From Burkholderia sp. WSM2232 (lineage in GTDB: Bacteria > Pseudomonadota > Gammaproteobacteria > Burkholderiales > Burkholderiaceae), in assembly GCF_000472545.1 (NCBI RefSeq), contig NZ_AWZV01000037.1:1-64000 (forward strand): a stretch of DNA of 64,000 bases, given 5' to 3'. The notes beneath the pieces are model-generated. The model saw nothing but the letters and a program-made list of their open reading frames with translations. It was not told the DNA's origin and ran no database searches. Numbering within the stretch: the first letter of the stretch is position 1; every line of letters begins with the position of its first letter. Shown here piece after piece: positions 8,870-17,529 of this stretch. Both the position numbers and the translations under genes were made by a program.

Positions 8870-9742
8870 TTAGGGCCGTTGGTTCGACGGATGTTCGAGC
8901 GCCGGCAGTTTCGTGCAGCCGAGGGTGTATTTGAGCGCGCCCGGTAGCAGCGCGCTCCACACGTCCCACGTGTGACCGCCGTCGATGATGCGCAGCGCCG
9001 CGGGATTGCCCGCGAGTCGAAGCTGCGTGTAAAGCAGGGAGGCGTCGGCCTGGATCGCGAGGTCGTCGTCCCCGGCCGCGATGAACATCGGCACGCGATA
9101 GGGCCGGCTCATATAACGTTCCCATTGCGCCGGGTAGTTCAGCTCGTGCCAGATGCGCGGATCGAACTGACGTTCGCCGAACACACCCACGCGGCGCGCC
9201 GCCGAACCGCGTGGCGGCTCGTTGGCGTAAATGGCGGGACTGAGCAGCAGCGCGCCGCAAAAGCGCTCCGGCTGCGTTATCGCATAGCGCAATGCGCCGA
9301 AGCCGCCCATCGACACCCCGCCGATCATGCGCCCCGCGCGCTGCGTGGAGACTGCGTAGTGCGTTTCGATCTCGGGCAGCAGATCTTCGAAGAACGCCGT
9401 CTCCATCTTTTCCTTGCGGTCGACGTACCAGTCCGTGCCGCCTTGCGGCATCACGACTGCAAGCGGTGGAATATCGCGGTGCTCGATGAGCGTGTCGAGC
9501 GTGCTTTGCAGATGACCGCGGCTGATCCAGTCGTTTGCGTCGCCATTGTTGCCATGCAGGAGATACAGCACCGGAATGCGCGCGGCGTCGGGACGGTAGC
9601 CTGTCGGCAGATAGAGCGTGTAGGACCAGTCGCGGCCCAAGGCGGGCGAATGGAAGCTGCGGCTCGTTATGGTGCTGGCGAACGGCGATGCACCGCAGAC
9701 GGCGCACAGAAGGACCAGCGTGGAATGTAGGAATAGACGCAT
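8870..9742 (-). CDS. Secreted esterase D/PHB-depolymerase-like alpha/beta hydrolase
   Basis: A 290-residue protein with an N-terminal signal peptide (MRLFLHSTLVLLCAVCGASPFAS), so export to the periplasm or beyond is likely. The esterase-family fold (PF00756 type) is shown by LYLLHGNNGDANDW, the nucleophile elbow GGVSMGGFGALR with Ser144, an acidic residue in AAGDDDLAI and a His in GGHTWDVW near the C-terminus. The closest named relatives are S-formylglutathione-hydrolase-like and feruloyl-esterase-like proteins, but the substrate cannot be read from sequence. A GTG at 9763 would add seven residues; neither start has a clear ribosome-binding site, and 9742 gives a clean signal peptide. OpgC-like gene upstream on the same strand. 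Confidence 0.82.
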   Translation of the reverse strand: MRLFLHSTLVLLCAVCGASPFASTITSRSFHSPALGRDWSYTLYLPTGYRPDAARIPVLYLLHGNNGDANDWISRGHLQSTLDTLIEHRDIPPLAVVMPQGGTDWYVDRKEKMETAFFEDLLPEIETHYAVSTQRAGRMIGGVSMGGFGALRYAITQPERFCGALLLSPAIYANEPPRGSAARRVGVFGERQFDPRIWHELNYPAQWERYMSRPYRVPMFIAAGDDDLAIQADASLLYTQLRLAGNPAALRIIDGGHTWDVWSALLPGALKYTLGCTKLPALEHPSNQRP

Positions 9743-9853
9743 GTCGCGGTAGGAAGCAGCCACGTCAAATGGGACGCGGCGGTCATGCTATCAGCATCCC
9801 GAGACGCTTTGACCAAGGGTGCGACCTGGTAGGCCACGGCCGGCCCGCGAAAC

Positions 9854-10963
9854 TCACGGCCACGTGCGAAGCCGCGTGCCGACCATACGCGTGACGAGGC
9901 GCTTGAGCGGCTCGGTTCCGCACGCGACGGCGACAAGCGCCGTGACCGCGCATGCGTCGGCGAGCAGACCGAGTGGATAGTTCAGGTAGCCGTCGGTGGC
10001 GGCATACAGCACTGAGTCCACCACGAGCGAGATCACGGCGCCGGCAATGAAACACAGCAAGCCTTTGCGCCCGATCAGGCCGACGAGCGGCAGCGACTGC
10101 GCGAGCTTCCTGGCCCAGCCCAGCTCGGTCAGCTTGGCCACGAGCCACGCGATGGCGAGGAAATTAACCGCCCGCAAGTAGGAAAGGTTCTGCTTGAAGG
10201 TCGGATCGAGCGGCTCGCGCTCGATGAAGAGCTTGTAATAAGCCGCGACAGCCGCGACTGAGCATGCGGCCAGCGTCACGAGCCAGCCCAGGCGGTGCTG
10301 GCTGACGCGCTGATAAACCGGCTGGCAACGCGCGAGCACGCCGACCACGAACAGCAACTGCCACGCGAACGGGTTGAAGTCCCAATGCATGTCCGGCGAG
10401 GCGGGCAGGTAAGCGGCGATCGCCGGCGCGCCTGCCCATAGTGCGACGCTGCCCGCGAGCAGCAGCCAGGGTTTGCTGCGCGCGAGCGGCAGGATCATCG
10501 GCACGAGCAGCGCGAAGAACGCGTACATGGGCAGCACGGACGCCAGATAAGGCTGACGGCGCAACAGCACGATGTCGCGCAAGGCGGCAAGCGGCGTGTC
10601 CATCAGGTCGTCCAGGTCAGTGATGGCGAGATTGGGCGCCTCGATGCTGAATGCGTTCAGGACTGCGCTCACGAGCAGCATCAGCCCGGCGGTCACGAGA
10701 AATGCGCGATAGATTTCCAGCGAGCGCCGCAGGAAGCGATTGCGCGCGATGCTCTCGCTGCGCCGCTCGGCGAGTGCTGCGTAGGCCGTGGCGGTCGCGA
10801 ATCCGCCGAGAAACACGAACACCTCGGCCGCGTCGCACAGCGCGTAAGCATGCAGCGTGATGCGCGACAGAATACTGCCGCCGATGTGGTCCACCACGAT
10901 GATCAGCAGGACGAGTCCACGAAAAAAGTCGAGCTCGATTAAACGGGATTGCGACGGTTGCAT
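9854..10963 (-). CDS. OpgC-like membrane protein (acyltransferase-type)
   Basis: A 369-residue polytopic protein opening with MQPSQSRLIELDFFRGLVLLIIVVDHIGG. This is the RxxxLDxxRG-like first helix and the VDH motif seen in OpgC and acyltransferase-3-like proteins. About ten hydrophobic helices follow. OpgC of E. coli succinylates osmoregulated periplasmic glucans, and many Burkholderia genomes carry OpgC-domain proteins of unproven substrate. No opgG or opgH is adjacent, so a role in glucan modification is only family knowledge. The ATG at 10963 is the natural start. It is divergent from the porin gene across a 476-bp gap. Confidence 0.82.
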   Translation of the reverse strand: MQPSQSRLIELDFFRGLVLLIIVVDHIGGSILSRITLHAYALCDAAEVFVFLGGFATATAYAALAERRSESIARNRFLRRSLEIYRAFLVTAGLMLLVSAVLNAFSIEAPNLAITDLDDLMDTPLAALRDIVLLRRQPYLASVLPMYAFFALLVPMILPLARSKPWLLLAGSVALWAGAPAIAAYLPASPDMHWDFNPFAWQLLFVVGVLARCQPVYQRVSQHRLGWLVTLAACSVAAVAAYYKLFIEREPLDPTFKQNLSYLRAVNFLAIAWLVAKLTELGWARKLAQSLPLVGLIGRKGLLCFIAGAVISLVVDSVLYAATDGYLNYPLGLLADACAVTALVAVACGTEPLKRLVTRMVGTRLRTWP

Positions 10964-11439
10964 TGTTTTTATGCCAAAAGCAAGCCCCGTGCGACGGCGC
11001 GCTCTTTTAGCGCGTCGGGCGTCTCACAAGGCTTTGGAATAGTGGAGTGATGCTGCGTGGCGGCCGCAACTCGCGTTGCCGCTTTGGCCTGCCGCAAGCA
11101 GGCGGGCTTGCATCGGGCAGTAAAAATGACTCCCGCAGCACGGCGGAGTTCCGCTTCGGTGCCGCGAAAGTGGGCGATTATATTTCTTTCTGTGACAAGT
11201 CTGCTGAGAACCGCACACTGCAGAGTCCGTTCCGCCGGGCCGCAAGCGGATCAGGCGTTTTAGGACAGTGGAGATTTCGCAACGTTTTGACAGATCCACG
11301 CGACACCCAATGGACGGACGCGTTCCGGCGTGTGACGATTTCCCACAAGCGCGTCGGACTTCCAGAAGCGCGTTGTCATAGAGTCAAGAAGAAGGCGTCC
11401 TATCGAGTCAGGCCCTTACTCGGGTGCAGGGGGATCGTC
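10964..11439. other. Intergenic region before the porin gene
   Basis: 476 bp with no supported gene, although an open frame runs through it into the porin. A small perfect hairpin (CGCGCT-CTTTT-AGCGCG) sits at 10998-11014, near the opgC-like start. The porin promoter and leader are expected in the right half, where a TTTTGACAG hexamer lies near 11285. I cannot define a -10 box with confidence. Confidence 0.4.
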
Positions 11440-12600
11440 ATGAACAGGCAAGTGTTGGCGCTCGCTGTTTCAACCGCTGTCTCAGCCGCCTGGAGCGCCG
11501 CCGCGTCCGCTCAGACGAGCGTCACGCTGTACGGCGTACTCGACGAAGGCATCAACTACACGAACAACGCCCGCCGCGGACACGTCTACGAACTGGCAAG
11601 CGGTTACGCGCAAGGCAGCCGCTGGGGGCTCAAGGGCACCGAGGAACTCGGCGGCGGGCTCAAGGCGATCTTCCAGCTGGAAAATGGTTTCGACGTGAGT
11701 TCAGGGCGGCTGAATCAGGGCGGCCGCCTGTTCGGACGGCAGGCCTTTGTCGGCTTGAGCGTGGAGCGATATGGCGTATTGACGCTCGGGCGGCAATACG
11801 ATTCAGTGGTCGATTATCTTGCGCAGAGCACGGCGAATGGCAACTGGGCCGGTTCGCTTTTCTCGCATCCTTACGACAACGACAACACCGACAACTCGTT
11901 TCGCCTCGACAACACGGTTAAATACACAAGCCCGTCAATTAGCGGCTTTCGATTCGGCGGTACCTACAGCTTCAGCAACGCCACGAATTTCGGCAATAAC
12001 CGCGCATATAGCCTGGGCGGGCAGTACGCGTATGGCGGTCTGCTCGTGAGTGCCGCTTATTTGCGAGCGAATAATCCTGGCAATGGCGCGAACGGCGCGA
12101 TTACGGCCAATGACGCCAGTTTCCTCGCCGCCCGCATGCGGGTGTTCGGCGGTGGCATTACTTATAGCTTTGGGCCGGCTACCGCGGGGTTCGTATATAG
12201 CAATTCAAGATATTTGAATCCGACCGGCAATGGCTATCTCGGCACTACGCCGCTCGTGCCGCCTGGCGTGTTGCTGAACTCGTTGAAATATCAGAACTTC
12301 GAGCTCAACGGAAAATATCAGATTTCGCCGATGCTGTTTGTCGGCGCGCAGTACGTCTACACGATCGAGAATTATGATGCGTCGAGCGGCGGCGTCAAAC
12401 CGAAAATCCACTCGTTCGGCCTGATGGCGGATTACAACCTGTCGAAACGAACCGACGTCTACATTCAGGGCGAATACCAGCAGGTCGCTGGCGACTCGAC
12501 GTATTCGATACTCGACGAAGCGTTTATACCTGGCGCGCAGGCGCCTTCATCGACATCGAAACAGGTGGTGGTGCGCGCCGCGATCCGTCATAAATTCTAG
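11440..12600 (+). CDS. Gram-negative outer-membrane porin (OmpC/OpcP-like)
   Basis: A 386-residue beta-barrel porin. It has a signal peptide (MNRQVLALAVSTAVSAAWSAAASA) followed by the mature start QTSVTLYGVLDEGINY, which is diagnostic of the betaproteobacterial porin family. RWGLKGTEELGGGLKAIFQLENGF is the conserved strand 2-3 block, and the last residue is phenylalanine (RHKF), the usual signal for outer-membrane assembly. The long frame begins at 11047, but only the ATG at 11440 gives a signal peptide, and it has a strong GGGGGA ribosome-binding site. It should form trimeric pores for small hydrophilic solutes; specificity is not predictable. Confidence 0.95.
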   Translation: MNRQVLALAVSTAVSAAWSAAASAQTSVTLYGVLDEGINYTNNARRGHVYELASGYAQGSRWGLKGTEELGGGLKAIFQLENGFDVSSGRLNQGGRLFGRQAFVGLSVERYGVLTLGRQYDSVVDYLAQSTANGNWAGSLFSHPYDNDNTDNSFRLDNTVKYTSPSISGFRFGGTYSFSNATNFGNNRAYSLGGQYAYGGLLVSAAYLRANNPGNGANGAITANDASFLAARMRVFGGGITYSFGPATAGFVYSNSRYLNPTGNGYLGTTPLVPPGVLLNSLKYQNFELNGKYQISPMLFVGAQYVYTIENYDASSGGVKPKIHSFGLMADYNLSKRTDVYIQGEYQQVAGDSTYSILDEAFIPGAQAPSSTSKQVVVRAAIRHKF

Positions 12601-12630
12601 GCGGCGCGCGCGGTGTGCGTGACTCAGTGC

Positions 12631-12960
12631 TTAAGCAGTCAGAAGGTTTTGAACCAGAATGCCGACCATCACGCCGGCGGGAATGCCAAAGGTTCTGCCG
12701 CGCAATGTTGCGTTGAGGTCTTCGTCGAGAATGAAGCTGCTGCGGCGCTCGCTCCAGACGGTTTTATACAGAAGCGGTTTGGTATCGGAAATGAGCAGTG
12801 AAATCACGACCGTGGCGATGACCTGCTCGAGCGCATGCAGTTTCGCCATGAAGGGCGAAAATTCGCCGCCGACGCAAAGCACCACCATGATGACCGTAGC
12901 GACTATGGCGCCAAAGAAGAAACCGCCCATGAAGCGGTTGGCTGATGTAAGAGAATCCAC
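12631..12960 (-). CDS. Small inner-membrane protein of unknown function
   Basis: A 109-residue protein with a hydrophobic N-terminal segment (FMGGFFFGAIVATVIMVVLCVGG), a second hydrophobic stretch (LEQVIATVVISLLIS) and a third at the end (FGIPAGVMVGILVQNLL). It is likely an integral membrane protein with two or three spans. The GTG at 12960 has a GAGG ribosome-binding site at good distance. An ATG eleven codons in is an alternative. It is convergent with the porin and lies 40 bp from a long nested inverted repeat. I do not recognise the family. Confidence 0.65.
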   Translation of the reverse strand: MDSLTSANRFMGGFFFGAIVATVIMVVLCVGGEFSPFMAKLHALEQVIATVVISLLISDTKPLLYKTVWSERRSSFILDEDLNATLRGRTFGIPAGVMVGILVQNLLTA

Positions 12961-12999
12961 TTGAGCCTCGACTTCTTCATCGCCCGGATGCAGGCTGAC

Positions 13000-13105
13000 G
13001 AAGCAAAAAAATATTCTGAAGGGAAGGTGTTCCGTTGAGCTGTGGACCGGCGTTGCGCCGCCGGTCCACTTCAGGGAAAACCTAAGAATATTTTTTTTGC
13101 GCTTC
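13000..13105. repeat. Nested inverted repeat: A/T-rich outer arms, GC-rich inner hairpin
   Basis: The outer arms are 13000-13017 (GAAGCAAAAAAATATTCT) and 13085-13105, its complement with three extra bases. Inside is a perfect 11-bp stem, GTGGACCGGCG at 13042-13052 pairing with 13059-13069 over a 6-nt loop. The whole resembles a small mobile-repeat relic or a two-sided transcription stop. T-runs occur on both strands. Confidence 0.6.
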
Positions 13106-13510
13106 GCAACCTATCGTCCGTTTCCTAATCCGGCTTCGGAAAAATCCTAAAGCATGGGCGCGAGCGCAACGATGAGCACCGTCAGGCGCCGACATGTACC
13201 CGACCCGACTGCGCGCCCCGGTCATCGCGTTTCTGGAACCGGCGACTCAAGTTCTGGCACTGGCGTGCCGTTATGCAGATGGCGTCGGTGCCGCTGGAGT
13301 TGCGCTCGGTGCGCGCGCAATGGTTGTACGCACAACGCTTTGCTCAAAGGAAGGTGCGTAAAGTTTGTATCAGACTGTTGGACGCACCGCGTTTTGTGTA
13401 AAACCCACTTTACAATCCCGCTGGAAATTTAATCGCCATCTGGTTCCATCTGTGGAAAGTGGCGGCCTTGAGCTCCCGAAATCGCCGCCGCCGTGAGCGG
13501 CGAATCGACG

Positions 13511-13542
13511 AGTCGAAGAGTCGAAGAGTCGAAGAGTCGAAA
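13511..13542. repeat. Tandem octamer AGTCGAAG, four copies
   Basis: Three exact copies of AGTCGAAG at 13511-13534 are followed by AGTCGAAA. It lies in the leader about 160 bp upstream of the LysM lipoprotein gene. It is likely a slippage-prone tract, and a regulatory role is not shown. Confidence 0.75.
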
Positions 13543-13701
13543 AACCGGTAGGGCCAGCCGCCCGCCAGCGGTGACGGTCGCAAGACGCTCGGCGGGTCGC
13601 CACGCGAAAGAGCGAGCGTCAGCGTACCGCGCGCATCGCAGTCCGGTGGTGAGGCGGCAAGGCGGCGTCCGGCCCGCCGACAGAACAAGCAGGAGTCGAA
13701 C

Positions 13702-14721
13702 ATGATGGGAAAGCGCTTCGACAGAGCAATGGTGACAGGCGTCGCCGGCGCCTGGCTCGCGCTCGCAATGAGCGGTTGCGCCAACGTCGGACAGCAGTCC
13801 GGGCAGGACGCAGCGGCATCGGTGGCACCGGTGGCGTCGGGCGTGCCCGTGGCGGGTGCAGCGAGCGTGCAAGGCGCGGGCGTAGCGCCTTCGTCGGCGA
13901 ATGCCGCGAGAGGTGGTGGTGCGGCGCAGGCTGCGCCGGCCAGCAAGGCGCAGCCGCTGGTCTATCGCGTGAAGCGCGGCGACACGCTCGCGCGCATTGC
14001 ACAGCGTCACCATTGCAGCGTCAAGCAGTTGCAGGCGTGGAACGGACTGAAAGCGTCATCGCGGCTGAAGAACGGCCAGGCGTTGCGCGTGGCATCGCCG
14101 GAAACCGTGCAGGCGGTGAATGCCGCAGCGGCAGCGGCAAAAGCTGCCGCTGCCACGCCAGGTGCGTCGTCCGCGCAGGCTCCCGCAGCCACGCCAAGTG
14201 GATCGTCCGCGCAGGCCCCCGCTGCCACGCAAGCTGCGTCGTCCGCGCAGGCTCCCGCCGTAGCGGGTTTGCCAGGCTCGCCGGCAGCTCAAGCGCCCAG
14301 TGCCGCAGAAGCGCGCGAAGTCGCGCAACAGGTCACGCGCCGGGCAAACAGCGTGGCGCTGGCGTGGCCCGCGGGCGGCCGGGTCGTCGAAGCGTTCCAG
14401 CCGGGCGAGACGCGCGGCATCGAGATTGGCGGCAAGCCGGGCGATCCGGTTCGCGCGGCCGCCGACGGCAAGGTCATGTACGCTGGCACGGGCTTGAACA
14501 GCTACGGCAGTCTGATTATCGTGCAGCACAACAAGGACTTTTTGACCGCGTACTCGCATAACCGCAAGCTGCTGGTCAAAACTGGCGACATCGTTCGACA
14601 GGGTCAGCAGATCGCCGAAATGGGCGACGAAAACAATTCGCGCGTGTCAGTCGGCTTCGAATTGCGTCGCGACGGCAAACCTGTCGATCCGATGCCGTAT
14701 CTGCCGCAAGGACGAGGCTAG
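13702..14721 (+). CDS. NlpD-like LysM/degenerate LytM lipoprotein
   Basis: A 339-residue protein. It has a lipoprotein-type signal with Cys26 (AMSGC), a LysM domain (about 86-130, YRVKRGDTLARIAQRHHCS...LQAWNGL), an Ala/Pro/Ser linker with three near-copies of a SSAQAPAAT unit (about 150-200), and a C-terminal M23/LytM fold (about 225-335). In active M23 enzymes the first metal site is H...GxD and the second HxH. Here the corresponding places read RGIEI and VGFE, so the zinc ligands are missing, as in NlpD and EnvC. It is therefore expected to bind peptidoglycan and activate an amidase rather than cut. ATG at 13702 with AGGAG. Confidence 0.88.
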   Translation: MMGKRFDRAMVTGVAGAWLALAMSGCANVGQQSGQDAAASVAPVASGVPVAGAASVQGAGVAPSSANAARGGGAAQAAPASKAQPLVYRVKRGDTLARIAQRHHCSVKQLQAWNGLKASSRLKNGQALRVASPETVQAVNAAAAAAKAAAATPGASSAQAPAATPSGSSAQAPAATQAASSAQAPAVAGLPGSPAAQAPSAAEAREVAQQVTRRANSVALAWPAGGRVVEAFQPGETRGIEIGGKPGDPVRAAADGKVMYAGTGLNSYGSLIIVQHNKDFLTAYSHNRKLLVKTGDIVRQGQQIAEMGDENNSRVSVGFELRRDGKPVDPMPYLPQGRG

Positions 14722-14750
14722 AGCGCCGCTGAGCGCTTGACGCGGCGGCG

Positions 14751-15569
14751 TCAGTCGAGCCACCTCAGCGCCGCCGCGACGATGGCCTCCGGCGCGTCCT
14801 CCTGTACCAGGTGGCCCGCGCGCGGCACGGCCTGAAAACGCGCCTCGGGAATCACCCCGGCAAGACGCCGGCCGCGTTCCAGCGGAATCCACTGGTCCTC
14901 TTCGCCCCATAGAATCTGCGTTGGACAGCGCAGCTGCGAGTAGCGCGGCTCGACTTCATCGGTATAGCGCTGATCCATTTGTGCTATTTGCCGGTAGAAC
15001 GCGGCTTGTCCTGTTGCGCCGAGCCACGGCGTGACATAGGGCGCGAGCTCTTGGTCAGTGATGTCGCGCGCGATCGCGCCGCGCACATAGGCGCTCACCA
15101 CGGCTTCATGAACGTAGGGCGGCAGGCCGGCGAACGCATCGCCGTGGCGGCGCACGTGCTGCACGAATGGCGAGCCCCACGGCGCCAGTGCGACCGGATC
15201 GATCAGCGTCAGGCTGCGATACTCGCAACCGTCGATAAGATGCGCGCGCAACGAAGTTGCGCCGCCGAAGTCATGGGCGATCACGTCCGGGCTCTTCACT
15301 TGCCAGTGTGCGAGCAGCTCGGCGAGCAAGACGTTCTGAACGCCGAGCGACACGTCCTGCCCATCGCTCATCTGCGACTGGCCATAGCCGAGCAGATCGT
15401 AATAATGGACCGTGCGCGCCTGCGCCAGATGAGGCGCAATGCGATGCCACACATAGGACGAGAACGGCGTGCCATGCACGAGCACGAGCGGCGGTCCGGT
15501 TCCTGTCACCGCAAAGCGCACGGTCTGATCGCGGAACGTGTAGGTCTCGGGAAGTGGCCAGTCGGTCAT
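14751..15569 (-). CDS. Alpha/beta hydrolase, haloalkane-dehalogenase-like
   Basis: A 272-residue cytoplasmic hydrolase. The oxyanion motif is LVHGTPFSS (30-38). The nucleophile elbow AHDFGG carries Asp100 instead of Ser, as in haloalkane dehalogenases and epoxide hydrolases. The acid is likely in WGEEDQWIP and the base His in AGHLVQED near the C-terminus. The chosen start (MTDWPLPE, 15569) matches family length, and the frame is open further upstream. It follows the gene at 15607 by 37 bp on the same strand and may be co-transcribed with it. The natural substrate is unknown; dehalogenation is a family possibility, not a proven activity. Confidence 0.85.
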   Translation of the reverse strand: MTDWPLPETYTFRDQTVRFAVTGTGPPLVLVHGTPFSSYVWHRIAPHLAQARTVHYYDLLGYGQSQMSDGQDVSLGVQNVLLAELLAHWQVKSPDVIAHDFGGATSLRAHLIDGCEYRSLTLIDPVALAPWGSPFVQHVRRHGDAFAGLPPYVHEAVVSAYVRGAIARDITDQELAPYVTPWLGATGQAAFYRQIAQMDQRYTDEVEPRYSQLRCPTQILWGEEDQWIPLERGRRLAGVIPEARFQAVPRAGHLVQEDAPEAIVAAALRWLD

Positions 15570-15606
15570 GGCAGCGAGCGGGAGCGACACAGTGAGCGCG
15601 AGCGGT

Positions 15607-16005
15607 CTACCTGGTCTGCGCGCCGCGCAGCACCTGCGACACCTGCCCATGCAGATGCAGGATGCCCGGATCGGCCTGCAACAGCGGCAGATAACGCGGC
15701 AAGAAAATATTGTTCGGCTGATCTGTGGAAAATAGGCCGGTGACCGCTTCGGCCGCGGCCAGCCGGTCCGCCGAATCGGCTTCCTTGTCGTCGAGTATCT
15801 CGTCGACGTTCGCGATGATCGTGGAAAGCGGCGTGAGCCAGCGGAACCCCGAGCCGTTGATCAGCACCTGCAGAAATGCAGCGGGCGTGACCGGGCCGAA
15901 CTCCTTCTCATACGCCGAGCGCTCGTGATCGAGTATCGCCTTGTGCAGCGCGAGCAGCGGCCTGCGGATATCCGAGAGGAACTGGGTGCATTGCTGGTCG
16001 TTCAT
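15607..16005 (-). CDS. Conserved hypothetical protein upstream of the hydrolase
   Basis: A 132-residue, mostly helical, soluble protein beginning MNDQQCTQFLSDIRRPLLALHKAILDHER. There is no signal peptide or membrane span. The ATG at 16005 has an AAGGAG ribosome-binding site, which makes it a convincing gene even though the open frame extends to 16383. It is probably the first gene of a two-gene unit with the alpha/beta hydrolase. I do not recognise a named domain with confidence. Confidence 0.75.
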   Translation of the reverse strand: MNDQQCTQFLSDIRRPLLALHKAILDHERSAYEKEFGPVTPAAFLQVLINGSGFRWLTPLSTIIANVDEILDDKEADSADRLAAAEAVTGLFSTDQPNNIFLPRYLPLLQADPGILHLHGQVSQVLRGAQTR

Positions 16006-16368
16006 GATGCGTCTCCTTCGGATGGTCGGTGCGGTCGCGTCCATGCTAACAAAAATGCGCGCCACGGGCCGCGTTGGGTGCCTTTTGCAATGGCGTGGTG
16101 TCGTTGGCGCGGTGATTTGCACTGGGGGTCGGCGTGGAGGTTCGGGCTGGTGCTTTTGGACTACAACATAATGCATTGTGGGAAACCGGATGCTGGACGG
16201 GGTCCGATAACGTTTCCCCGTGCAGTCGACAGCAGGCGGCCGAAGGGTCCGCCAGATTGTCGATAACCGGCAGCAACTTCGGGGCACAGGCGTATGCGCC
16301 TGACTCCGCTGTGGCGCAACCCGCACCAACCCGTCCATGGACATTCTCGCAGGCATCGCGAAAGTCAA
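16006..16368. other. Divergent intergenic region
   Basis: 363 bp between divergent hypothetical genes. An imperfect palindrome centred on ATGCAT (CATAATGCATTGTG) sits at about 16165-16178 and could be an operator or part of a promoter. Nothing else is supported. Confidence 0.4.
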
Positions 16369-16848
16369 ATGAGCGAAACCCAAATCGTCGTGCGCACCCT
16401 GCCGAACAGACCGCGCCTGGTGCTGGAAAAGCCAACGGGCCGTCTGACGCCTCTTACCGGATCAGAGTCATTGCCCGTGCGTGGTTTTGCGTTTCCGGTC
16501 GAGGGCAAGACGTTCGTGCAGTATGCGGAAGATGGGCGGATGTACCTTCAACTCGAGGCGCAACGATGGGAAATTGGCCCGGCTAGCGATGTGCGCTATG
16601 GCCACAACTTCGAGAAGAAAACCACGACATTCACCATCAACGAATTCAGCGTCGAATATGACGCATGGTGGGCTCACGATCCAACGTTCAACAAGTTCGC
16701 TGCGGAGCGCGACCAGGATGAAGACCCGCTCGCCTACGTATATCACCTCTACAAGGACGACGAGGAGCGCAAGGACTATATCCTGCGCATGATGCAAGGC
16801 CAGGATCGCCATGACCTGGCATATTCACGCAACCATATGCGAGGGTGA
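16369..16848 (+). CDS. Hypothetical protein, acidic C-terminal half
   Basis: A 159-residue soluble protein starting MSETQIVVRTLPNRPRL. The middle has aromatic-rich strands (FVQYAEDGRMYLQLEAQRWEIG), and the end is charged (DEDPLAYVYHLYKDDEERKDYILRMM). The ATG at 16369 is preferred because the preceding in-frame residues (from 16294) look non-coding, but its ribosome-binding site is poor. Codon use is in line with neighbours. It is a free-standing gene. I cannot name a family. Confidence 0.6.
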   Translation: MSETQIVVRTLPNRPRLVLEKPTGRLTPLTGSESLPVRGFAFPVEGKTFVQYAEDGRMYLQLEAQRWEIGPASDVRYGHNFEKKTTTFTINEFSVEYDAWWAHDPTFNKFAAERDQDEDPLAYVYHLYKDDEERKDYILRMMQGQDRHDLAYSRNHMRG

Positions 16849-17072
16849 CCTCCGTAATCCGAATGAGCGCGTGCACGCTCCAGGCGAACTTTTTTGCGCG
16901 CGGCTACAATCGCCGGACCTCACAGTGCACCAGTGCAGCGACTCTTCTCGCGGGCCGCGCATGGGCATCGCACATTAGTCCGGACTCTCGAATAAACGCG
17001 GCAAGTCATTGCCTTTTGATCGGCATGCTGGTCTAAAGAGCCGAATAAAGATAAACCCACAAGGAACCGCTC

Positions 17073-17528
17073 ATGACAACGTTCAACATCAACGGCGAGA
17101 CGCATACCGTCGACGCACCGCCTGACATGCCACTCCTGTGGGTCTTGCGCGACCTTGTCGGTCTGACCGGCACGAAATTCGGTTGCGGCATTGCTCAATG
17201 CGGCGCGTGTACGGTGCATCTCGACGGCGTGGCTGTGCGCTCGTGCGTGCTGCCGGCTGCGGCTGTCGGCGACAAAAAAATCACCACCATCGAAGCAGTC
17301 GGCAACACGCCGGCCGGTCAGAAAGTGCAGCAGGCCTGGCGTCAACTCGACGTCGTGCAATGCGGCTACTGCCAGTCGGGCCAGGTCATGTCGGCGGCCT
17401 CGCTGATTGCGAGCAACCCCAATCCCAGCGATGCGGACATCGACGCCGCCATGGCCGGCAACATCTGCCGCTGTGGCACCTACAACCGCATCCGCGCGGC
17501 GATCAAGCATGCGGCGAAGGGAGTCTGA
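17073..17528 (+). CDS. Molybdenum hydroxylase 2Fe-2S subunit (IorA/CoxS-like)
   Basis: A 151-residue small subunit that relays electrons from the molybdenum centre. An N-terminal plant-ferredoxin-type cluster is formed by C38, C43, C46 and C58. The second [2Fe-2S] site is formed by C97, C100 (CGYCQSGQ), C132 and C134 (ICRCGTYNRI). There is no signal peptide, which is usual because the subunit is co-exported with its Tat-bearing partner. It is the first gene of a tight operon, with one base separating its stop from the next start. Isoquinoline 1-oxidoreductase and aldehyde oxidoreductase are the nearest family names; the true substrate is not evident. Confidence 0.95.
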   Translation: MTTFNINGETHTVDAPPDMPLLWVLRDLVGLTGTKFGCGIAQCGACTVHLDGVAVRSCVLPAAAVGDKKITTIEAVGNTPAGQKVQQAWRQLDVVQCGYCQSGQVMSAASLIASNPNPSDADIDAAMAGNICRCGTYNRIRAAIKHAAKGV

Positions 17529-17529
17529 C

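Larger units (their letters stand above)
12961..13701. other. Long intergenic region with inverted and tandem repeats
   Basis: 741 bp between the small membrane protein and the LysM lipoprotein. It holds the nested inverted repeat at 13000-13105 and a four-copy octamer at 13511-13542. A plus-strand frame at 13154-13432 is rich in Cys/Arg/Trp with no recognisable fold, so I do not call it a gene. Confidence 0.5.

Noticed and set aside
11047..11439. N-terminal extension of the porin frame
   Set aside because: The mature porin needs a signal peptide, which begins at 11440 directly behind a strong ribosome-binding site.
13154..13432. Plus-strand 92-codon frame in the long intergenic region
   Set aside because: Composition dominated by Arg, Cys and Trp, no homology recognised, no ribosome-binding site, and it overlaps repeat-rich DNA.
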